A stretch of 64,000 bases of DNA. It comes from Croceibacterium sp. TMG7-5b_MA50. Its GTDB lineage: Bacteria; Pseudomonadota; Alphaproteobacteria; Sphingomonadales; Sphingomonadaceae. The number at the start of each line of letters is the position of its first letter. The stretch's first letter is position 1. Made by a program: the position numbers and the translations under genes. This document shows positions 57,922 through 64,000 of the stretch, one piece after another. Below the pieces are notes generated by a model. It was not told the origin of the DNA and searched no databases. It worked only from the letters and a program-made list of their open reading frames with translations. The DNA lies in contig NZ_CP156082.1 in NCBI RefSeq assembly GCF_039830145.1, positions 2,498,001-2,562,000 of the forward strand, read 5' to 3'.

Positions 57922-59085
57922 TCAGAAGGCGTCGGCGGGCACATGGACCTCGCCGCTCATCAGGATGCGGGCGCTGCGGCTCATCACGGCGCGGGTGATG
58001 GTCCATTGTCCATCGCGCTCCGTCGCCTCCGCCCCGACGCGCAAGGTGCCCGACGGGTGGCCGAAGGTGACGCCGGTGCGTGGCCCCCCTGCCGCCTCCG
58101 CCACCAGAGTGCCCGGCACGGCGGCGGCGGCAGCGATGGCGACGCTGGCGGTGCCCATCATCGCGTGGTGCAGCTTGCCCATGGAAAGCGCGCGGACATT
58201 CAGGTTGATCTCGCCTGCCGCCACCTGCCGGCCGCCGGCTGTGGTGTAGGCGGCGGGGGCGGAGACGAAGGCGATCTTGGGCGTGTGCTGCCGCTGCGCC
58301 GCCTCTCCGGCATGCGCGATCAGGCCCATCTTCAGCGCGCCCAGGGTGCGCAGCGCCTCGAACCGGGCGAGCGCCGCCGGATCGCCGTTGATCGCCTCCC
58401 GCAGTTCCGTGCCCGTGTAGCCGATGTCGCCTGCACGCACGAAGATGGTGGGGATGCCGGCATTGATGAGCGTCGCATCCAGCGGGCCATCGGGCGTATC
58501 CAGCACGTCCACCGGCTTTCCGGTCGGGAACAGCGCGCCCTCCCCCTCCGCCGGGTCCATGAATTCCAGCACGATCTCGGCGGCGGGAAAGGTCACGCCG
58601 TCCAGTTCGAAACTGCCGACCTCCTGCACCGCGCCATCCGCCACCGGCACATGGGCAATGATCGTCTTGCCGATGTTCGCCTGCCACAGGCGCACGGTGC
58701 AGATGCTTTCCACGGCGTGTGCCGGATCGACCAGCCCGGCATGGATGGCGAAGGCGCCGGCGGCGGCCGAAAGATTGCCGCAATTGCCCGACCAGTCGAC
58801 GAAATCGTCACCGATCGCCACCTGCCCGTACAGGTAATCCGCATCGTGATCCGCCACTGTCGCCGGCCCCACGATCACGCACTTGCTGGTGGAGGAGGTC
58901 GCCCCGCCCATCCCGTCAATCTGCGCGCCATAGGGATCGGGACTGCCGATCACCCGCTGGAACAGCCGGTCGCGTGGCTGTCCCGGCACGCGGCAGCGTT
59001 CGGGCAGGTCGGCCATGCGGAAGAACACGCCCTTGCTGGTGCCGCCGCGCATATAGGTGGCGGGAATGCGGACCTGCGCGCTCAT
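57922..59085 (-). CDS. prpF: 2-methylaconitate isomerase PrpF
   Basis: A 387-residue isomerase that converts the trans to the cis form of 2-methylaconitate, needed when AcnD rather than PrpD acts in the cycle. The N-terminus [16 protein letters not shown] is diagnostic, followed by [15 protein letters not shown] (catalytic Cys region), [12 protein letters not shown] and [20 protein letters not shown]. It is a DAP epimerase-like fold. The ATG at 59085 overlaps the acnD stop (ATGA). Confidence 0.96.
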   Translation of the reverse strand: MSAQVRIPATYMRGGTSKGVFFRMADLPERCRVPGQPRDRLFQRVIGSPDPYGAQIDGMGGATSSTSKCVIVGPATVADHDADYLYGQVAIGDDFVDWSGNCGNLSAAAGAFAIHAGLVDPAHAVESICTVRLWQANIGKTIIAHVPVADGAVQEVGSFELDGVTFPAAEIVLEFMDPAEGEGALFPTGKPVDVLDTPDGPLDATLINAGIPTIFVRAGDIGYTGTELREAINGDPAALARFEALRTLGALKMGLIAHAGEAAQRQHTPKIAFVSAPAAYTTAGGRQVAAGEINLNVRALSMGKLHHAMMGTASVAIAAAAAVPGTLVAEAAGGPRTGVTFGHPSGTLRVGAEATERDGQWTITRAVMSRSARILMSGEVHVPADAF

Positions 59086-61706
59086 GCTGCGGCTCCTTCC
59101 GCCAGGAAGTCCTGCGCGAAGCGTTGCAGCACGCCGCCCGCCTGCCAGATCGACACCTCCTCGCCCGTGTCGAGGCGGCAGAGCACCGGCACCTCCTCCA
59201 CACTGCCGTCGCGGCGATGGATGGCGAGCGTCAGCTCGGCCCCGGCGGCAGGTTCGCCCCGCACATCGTAGGTCTCCGTCCCGTCCAGCCGCAGTCCCAA
59301 GCGGGTGGTGCCATGCGTGAATTCCAGCGGCAGCACGCCCATGCCGATCAGGTTGGTGCGGTGGATCCGCTCGAACCCTTCGGCGACGATCGCCTCCACG
59401 CCGGCCAGCCGCACGCCCTTTGCCGCCCAGTCGCGGCTGGAGCCTTGCCCGTAATCGGCGCCGGCGATGATGATCAGCGGCTGGCGGCGCTGGAGGTACG
59501 TCTCGATCGCCTCCCACATGCGCATCACCGTGCCGTCTGGCTCGACCCGCGCCAGCGATCCGCGCTGCACCGCGCCGTCCACCACCGCCATCTCGTTCAC
59601 GAGTTGCGGGTTGGCGAAGGTCGCGCGCATCGCGGTCAGGTGGTCGCCGCGATGGGTGGCGTAGCTGTTATAATCCTCCTCCGGCACGCCCATGCTGGTC
59701 AGGTACTCGCCCGCCGCGCTGGTCGGCAGGATGGCGTTGGACGGGCTCAGGTGATCGGTGGTGATGTTGTCCGGCAGGATCGCCAGCGGACGCATGCCCT
59801 TGAGCGTGCGGGGCGATGCGGCCAGCGCGCCCAGCCCTTCGGTGTCCCAATAGGGCGGGCGGCGAATATAGGTCGATTCCGCGCGCCAATCATACAGCGG
59901 GTCCGCCGCCGCATCGCCATGGAGGTCGCGGGCGAACATCGGCTCGTATACCTCGCGGAACTGTTCGGCCTTCACATGGGCGGCGATTACCGCGTCGATC
60001 TCCGCATCGGAGGGCCAGATATCGGCGAGGCGCACCGGGCGGCCATCGGGAGTTTCGCCCAGCACGTCAGCCTCGATATCGAAGCGGATCGTGCCGGCGA
60101 TGGCATAAGCGACCACCAGCGGCGGGGAGGCGAGGAAGGCCTGCTTTGCGTAAGGGTGAATGCGTCCGTCGAAATTGCGGTTGCCCGACAGCACGGCGAC
60201 GGAGTGCAAATCGCGTTCCACGATCTCGCGCTGGATGACGGGGTTCAGCGCGCCCGACATGCCGTTGCAGGTGGTGCAGGCGAAGCCGACGATGCCGAAG
60301 CCGAGCTGCTCCAGCTCCGTCAGCAGGCCCGCCTCCTCCAGGTACAGCGCGGGCACGCGCGAACCGGGGGCGAAGCTGGTCTTGACCCATGGCTTGCGCT
60401 GCAATCCCAGCGCATTGGCCTTCTGCGCCACCAGCCCGGCGGCGATCACGTTGCGTGGATTGCTGGTGTTGGTGCAACTGGTGATGGCCGCGATGATCAC
60501 CGCGCCGTCGGGGATCAGCCTCTCCCGCTCCTGCGCCAGCGCGCCTGGCAGATCATGCGCCACCCCGCGCGCCTGCAGCGCGGCGGTGGGCAGGCGCTTG
60601 TGCGGGTTGGAGGGCCCGGCCAGGTTGCGCTCCACGCTGGAGAGGTCGAATTCCAGCACGCGGTCGTATTCGGCCGTCGCCAGCGCATCGGCCCACAGCC
60701 CGGTCGCCTTGGCATAGGCCTCCACCAGCCGCACCTGATCGGGCGAACGATTGGTCAGCAACAGGTAGTCGATCGTCTGGCGGTCGATGAAGAACATCGC
60801 GGCGGTGGCGCCGTATTCGGGGCACATATTGCTGATCGTCGCCCGGTCGCCCACGGTCAGCCCGTCCGCCCCGGGGCCGAAGAACTCAAGCCACGCGCCC
60901 ACCACGCGTTCGCTGCGCAGGAATTCGGTGATGGCCAGCACGATGTCGGTCGCGGTGATCCCCTCGGGCCGGGTGCCCGTCAGCCGCACGCCGACGCTGA
61001 CCGGCAGGCGCATCATGCTGGGCCGGCCGAGCATCACCGTCTCCGCCTCCAAGCCGCCTACGCCGACGGCGATCACGCCCAGCGCTTCGACATGCGGCGT
61101 ATGGCTGTCGGTGCCGACGCATGTGTCGGGGTAGGCAAGGCCATCCGCCACCTGCACCACCGGGCTCATCTTTTCGAGGTTGATCTGGTGCATGATGCCG
61201 TTGCCCGCGGGGATCACGTCCACATTGGCGAAGGCGGACTTGCACCAGTCGATGAAATGGAACCGGTCGGCATTGCGCCGGTCCTCCACCGCGCGGTTCA
61301 GGGCGAAGGCGTCCGGGTCATACCCGCCATGCTCCACCGCCAGGCTGTGATCGACAATCAGCTGCGTCGGCACCACCGGGTTGACCTGCCGGGGATCGCC
61401 GCCTTCCGCCGCGATCGCGTCGCGCAGGCCGGCGAGATCGACGAAGGCGGTCTGCCCCAGGATGTCGTGGCACACGACGCGCGCCGGGTACCACGGGAAG
61501 TCGCGCGTGCGCTGCCGGTTCGCGATCTGCTCCAGATATCCCGGCAGCTCCGCCGGGTCAGCGCGGCGCACCAATTGTTCAGCCAGGACGCGGGCGACAT
61601 AGGGCAGCCGGTCATAGGCGCCGGGCCGCAGCGCCTCCACCGCCGCGCGGACGTCGATGAAGTCGAGATCGGTGCCGGGCAGCGGTTTGCGATGCGGATT
61701 ATTCAT
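59082..61706 (-). CDS. acnD: 2-methylcitrate dehydratase, Fe/S-dependent (AcnD)
   Basis: An 874-residue aconitase-family hydratase that dehydrates 2-methylcitrate to 2-methylaconitate. The [4Fe-4S] ligands are visible in ITSCTNTSNP and CTTCNGMSG. Other landmarks: VCHDILGQTAFVDL, PAGNGIMHQINLEKM, the substrate-binding PNITTDHLSPSN-type LPDNITTDHLSPSNAI, and GADYGQGSSRDWAAKG in the swivel domain. Its length and its pairing with prpF distinguish it from TCA aconitase. AGAGGG lies upstream of the ATG. First gene of the operon, divergent from its likely regulator. Confidence 0.96.
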   Translation of the reverse strand: MNNPHRKPLPGTDLDFIDVRAAVEALRPGAYDRLPYVARVLAEQLVRRADPAELPGYLEQIANRQRTRDFPWYPARVVCHDILGQTAFVDLAGLRDAIAAEGGDPRQVNPVVPTQLIVDHSLAVEHGGYDPDAFALNRAVEDRRNADRFHFIDWCKSAFANVDVIPAGNGIMHQINLEKMSPVVQVADGLAYPDTCVGTDSHTPHVEALGVIAVGVGGLEAETVMLGRPSMMRLPVSVGVRLTGTRPEGITATDIVLAITEFLRSERVVGAWLEFFGPGADGLTVGDRATISNMCPEYGATAAMFFIDRQTIDYLLLTNRSPDQVRLVEAYAKATGLWADALATAEYDRVLEFDLSSVERNLAGPSNPHKRLPTAALQARGVAHDLPGALAQERERLIPDGAVIIAAITSCTNTSNPRNVIAAGLVAQKANALGLQRKPWVKTSFAPGSRVPALYLEEAGLLTELEQLGFGIVGFACTTCNGMSGALNPVIQREIVERDLHSVAVLSGNRNFDGRIHPYAKQAFLASPPLVVAYAIAGTIRFDIEADVLGETPDGRPVRLADIWPSDAEIDAVIAAHVKAEQFREVYEPMFARDLHGDAAADPLYDWRAESTYIRRPPYWDTEGLGALAASPRTLKGMRPLAILPDNITTDHLSPSNAILPTSAAGEYLTSMGVPEEDYNSYATHRGDHLTAMRATFANPQLVNEMAVVDGAVQRGSLARVEPDGTVMRMWEAIETYLQRRQPLIIIAGADYGQGSSRDWAAKGVRLAGVEAIVAEGFERIHRTNLIGMGVLPLEFTHGTTRLGLRLDGTETYDVRGEPAAGAELTLAIHRRDGSVEEVPVLCRLDTGEEVSIWQAGGVLQRFAQDFLAEGAAA

Positions 61707-61735
61707 GGCTACCCTCTTCCATGCAGGCTTGCCCC

Positions 61736-63208
61736 ATGCAAATGTGGATTTGCGAAATTGGGGGTCGTGATTTGCAAATCAACACAGACGAGGAGGCCGG
61801 CGCGCCGAAGCAGCCGGTCTTTGCCGGGGCACGGGTCCGGACATTGCGGCGCGGACTGGGCCTCAACCAGCGGACGATGGCGGCGCGGGTCGGTATCTCC
61901 GTCAGCTATCTGTCGCAGATCGAATCCGACGCCCGGCCGCTCAGCGATGCGGTGCTGGTCGCCTTCGCCCGCGCCTTCCCCGACGAATGGGGCGACGTCT
62001 TTGCGGAGCCTGGGGAGACGATGCTGGCGCGCCTGTCCGCTGCGGTAGGCGATCCCGCGCTGCCCGGTCCCGCGATCAGCGAGGCGGCCATGCGCCGGGC
62101 GATCCGGCGGCAGCCCGAACTGGTCGAATGGCTGGTGCTGCTGCACGACGCCCATGCCCGCGGACAGGCGCAATTGCGCACGCTGGACGATGCGCTGGAG
62201 CGTGGCGATGCCAACGCCCTGCCGTGGGACGAGGTGCGCGACTGGTTCCACGCACAGGGCAATTACATCGACGCGCTGGACCGGGAGGCGGAGCGGATCG
62301 CGGGCGAGATCGATGCCGATGGCCAGGGCGTGGTGCAGGGCGTGCCGGCACGGCTGGCGAAGCTCGGCGTCAGCATCCGCCCCTTGCGCCAGGCCCGCGC
62401 GGGTGCACCGGTGCGGCGGTTCGACCGGGCATCGCGCACGCTGATGATCGACCCCGCACTGCCGCCCGAAAGCCAGCATTTCCTGATGGCATACCAGATC
62501 GTGCAACTGGAGATCGGCCGGCTGGTCAAGGCGACCATCGCCGCCTCCGGCCTCAGGTCGGAAGAGGCCCGACGGCTGCTGGCGATTGGCCTCAACAACT
62601 ACACCGCCGGCGCGCTGCTGATGCCATACCGCCCCTTCCGCGCCGCCGCGCGGGAGCTGCGCCACGATGTGGACGCCCTGCGCGTCCGTTTCGGCACCAG
62701 CTTCGAACAGGTGTGCCACCGCCTGTCCACGCTGCAGCGGCCGGGCGCGGCGGGGGTGCCGGTATTCTTCGGCCGGGTGGACCTGGCAGGCAACATCACC
62801 AAGCGGCATTCGGCGACCCGGCTGCAATTCGCCCGCTTCGGCGGGGCCTGCCCGCTGTGGATCGTGCACGAGGCGGCGGGCATCCCCGACCGGATCCTGA
62901 CGCAGCTGGCCGAAACGCCGGACGGCGCCCGCTATGTCGTCATGGCCAAGGGGCTCGTGAAGCAGTCCAGCAGCTTCGCCCGGCCCAGCCGCCGCTATGC
63001 CGTCACGCTGGGCTGCGAGGCGGAGCATGCGGCCGAGTTCGTCTATGCCGACACGCTGGATGTCGGCGGCAACGGGGCGACGCCGATCGGCATATCGTGC
63101 CGCATCTGCCCGCGCGAATTGTGCGAACAGCGCGCCTTTCCGCCGGTCGGGCGGGAGCTGATCGTCAGCGCGGACGAACGCGGAACGGTCCCCTATCGCC
63201 TGGGCTGA
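61736..63208 (+). CDS. Short-chain fatty acyl-type XRE/IrrE-domain regulator of the methylcitrate genes
   Basis: A regulator of up to 490 residues: an N-terminal XRE helix-turn-helix (VRTLRRGLGLNQRTMAARVG, ISVSYLSQIESDARPLSD), a central IrrE-like domain in which the zinc-peptidase motif appears lost (ESQHFLMAYQIVQLEIGRLV instead of HExxH), and a C-terminal DUF2083-type domain with cysteines (CRICPRELCEQRAF). This is the ScfR/RamB/MccR family that senses short-chain acyl-CoA. Start uncertain: ATG 61736 is given; ATG 61742 and a TTG at 61772 (GGGGG eight bases upstream, just after the operator) are alternatives. Divergent from acnD. Confidence 0.9.
   Translation: MQMWICEIGGRDLQINTDEEAGAPKQPVFAGARVRTLRRGLGLNQRTMAARVGISVSYLSQIESDARPLSDAVLVAFARAFPDEWGDVFAEPGETMLARLSAAVGDPALPGPAISEAAMRRAIRRQPELVEWLVLLHDAHARGQAQLRTLDDALERGDANALPWDEVRDWFHAQGNYIDALDREAERIAGEIDADGQGVVQGVPARLAKLGVSIRPLRQARAGAPVRRFDRASRTLMIDPALPPESQHFLMAYQIVQLEIGRLVKATIAASGLRSEEARRLLAIGLNNYTAGALLMPYRPFRAAARELRHDVDALRVRFGTSFEQVCHRLSTLQRPGAAGVPVFFGRVDLAGNITKRHSATRLQFARFGGACPLWIVHEAAGIPDRILTQLAETPDGARYVVMAKGLVKQSSSFARPSRRYAVTLGCEAEHAAEFVYADTLDVGGNGATPIGISCRICPRELCEQRAFPPVGRELIVSADERGTVPYRLG
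61747..61780. promoter_or_regulatory. RamB/ScfR-type operator boxes between acnD and its regulator
   Basis: Two related boxes: GATTTGCGAAAT (61747-61758) and the perfect palindrome GATTTGCAAATC (61769-61780), with a weaker ATGCAAAT at 61736. The core TTTGCAAA is the type recognised by RamB-like regulators. The boxes sit 40-75 bp upstream of the acnD start codon, right for control of its promoter, and overlap the start region of the regulator, right for autoregulation. Confidence 0.65.
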
Positions 63209-63303
63209 CCGGCCGGCGCCGCCGCCCGACAGGTTCGCAGATGCGGCAATGAAAGGAAATCAGGAAACAATAGATGTCCGCTATCCGACCTTCATGGATC
63301 GGC

Positions 63304-63332
63304 TTGAAGGTGTATCAATTCGGGAGCATAAT
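63304..63332 (+). promoter_or_regulatory. Candidate sigma-70-type promoter for the C1 peptidase gene
   Basis: TTGAAG (63304-63309), 17 bases, CATAAT (63327-63332), within an AT-richer stretch. The leader to the ATG at 63439 would be about 100 bases. Apart from this the intergenic region 63209-63438 shows no gene. Confidence 0.45.
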
Positions 63333-63438
63333 TGCCGGGCTGTAAAACAGGGCGAGTCGCAAAGAAGGCGATAGTCTACGGGGCAGTTCTTTATTTAATT
63401 CAGCTGTTGGCTGCCCATTCTTGTGGGAGAGATGCAGC

Positions 63439-64000
63439 ATGCCTGTGCCAGAACTGCGGGCGATCACCCGCGCCATCGTGGCGGAGCGGGCGGGATGGAC
63501 CGCGCGCGACAACCTTGTGGCCCGTCTGCCGGACGACCGCCGCCGTGCCCTGCTGGGCGTGGTGGTGGACGAACAGGCCCTCGCCTCCGCCATGGCGGAG
63601 GCGCCGCAGGCGCCCGCCGCCCCCGACTTCGCGCCCGCCGTCGATTGGCGCAACCGGAACGGCAACCACGTCACCCCGCCCAAGGACCAGGGCGGCTGCG
63701 GGTCATGCGTGTCGTTCTGCTGCGTCGGGCTGGTCGAATCCATGTGCTCCATCGAGCATGGGCAGAGGCCCGATCTGTCGGAGGCGGATTCGCACTTCTG
63801 CTCGTCCCACGGGGCCAGTTGCAGCGGCTGGTGGCCGAACGACGCGCTGGGCCAGATCCGCAGCCGCGGCGTCGTGGCGGAGGCGGACTTTCCTTATTCC
63901 TCCGCCTTCGGCAGCGGCGGCACGCCCGCCTGCCGCAACGTGGCGGACCGCAACCGCAAGATCTACAAGATCGGCAGCTTCGGCGCGCTGGTCAGCGCGA
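63439..64000 (+). CDS. Papain-like C1 family cysteine peptidase (5' part; runs off the window)
   Basis: An open frame without stop from ATG 63439 (GGGAGAG upstream) to the window edge, 187 codons. After about 60 residues, which could be a short pro-region, comes a papain fold start: AVDWRNRNGNHVTPPKDQGG followed by CGSCVSFCCVGLVES. The Gln and the catalytic Cys of QGxCGSC are present, while the Trp that follows the Cys in papain is Val. Further papain-like pieces are LSEADSHFCSS, CSGWWPNDALGQIRSRGVV and FPYSSAFG. The His and Asn of the active site lie beyond the edge. No export signal at this start, so cytoplasmic location or a non-classical route is possible. Confidence 0.82.
   Translation, partial: MPVPELRAITRAIVAERAGWTARDNLVARLPDDRRRALLGVVVDEQALASAMAEAPQAPAAPDFAPAVDWRNRNGNHVTPPKDQGGCGSCVSFCCVGLVESMCSIEHGQRPDLSEADSHFCSSHGASCSGWWPNDALGQIRSRGVVAEADFPYSSAFGSGGTPACRNVADRNRKIYKIGSFGALVSA

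Noticed and set aside
58719-62048. Long rightward open frame (1109 codons) opposite acnD and prpF
   Set aside because: Low-complexity Arg/Gly/His-rich translation with no motifs; both opposite genes are unmistakable.

Overview
The window is high-GC, gene-dense DNA from an alphaproteobacterium, most likely of the order Sphingomonadales (Sphingomonas/Erythrobacter-like). Supporting signs are an UrcA-family protein, a PopZ/DUF2497 protein beside tolC and pcm, the block DUF3576 lipoprotein - leuS - lptE - holA, a 180-kDa-type NAD-glutamate dehydrogenase and a methylcitrate operon with a short-chain-acyl (ScfR/RamB-type) regulator. It looks chromosomal. I found no rRNA, tRNA, CRISPR array, insertion sequence or prophage.

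Layout. 0-5.6 kb: UrcA protein, exonuclease III, an Fe-S carrier, a CBS protein, and a pcm-tolC-popZ-ferredoxin run. 5.8-9.8 kb: a LytS/LytTR-type two-component pair, galU, a lone tatA and two small proteins. 9.8-13 kb: fumC, phaB and an exported orphan. 13.3-17.9 kb: lipoprotein-leuS-lptE-holA. 17.9-23.6 kb: a polyprenyl-phosphate sugar transferase, phosphatidylserine decarboxylase, an SDR/epimerase fused to a large membrane domain, and two small proteins. 23.6-30.5 kb: a tightly coupled leftward operon TetR - 5-oxoprolinase - DUF969 - DUF979 - DUF2891. Divergent from it, 30.7-37.2 kb, is a complete RND efflux operon (adaptor, pump, outer-membrane channel) followed by a second TetR gene; an 18-bp palindrome lies between the two transcription units. 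37.2-45.7 kb: a small acidic lipoprotein, polA, a PA14-containing GH3 glycosidase and a CDC48/p97-like double AAA ATPase. 46.1-47.5 kb: a 3-oxoacid CoA-transferase pair. 47.5-55.7 kb: MsrB, an FAD reductase coupled to NAD-glutamate dehydrogenase, a luciferase-like oxidoreductase and an alpha/beta hydrolase. 55.7-63.2 kb: the methylcitrate operon acnD-prpF-prpC-prpB with its divergent regulator. 63.4 kb to the edge: the 5' part of a papain-like (C1) peptidase gene.

How the genes fit together. Several blocks handle short-chain acyl and C4 metabolism: propionyl-CoA through methylcitrate, acetoacetate activation, acetoacetyl-CoA reduction to 3-hydroxybutyryl-CoA, and fumarase. Glutamate metabolism appears twice: 5-oxoproline opening to glutamate, and oxidation of glutamate by NAD-glutamate dehydrogenase. 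Envelope functions are also prominent (TolC, RND pump, LptE, TatA, phospholipid and exopolysaccharide genes).

The most promising under-described material is the putative 5-oxoproline uptake/catabolism operon with three DUF families and a shared TetR operator with the efflux pump. Next are an intrinsic terminator placed in the leader of the CDC48-like gene, the SDR-membrane fusion, and the papain-like protease at the right edge.
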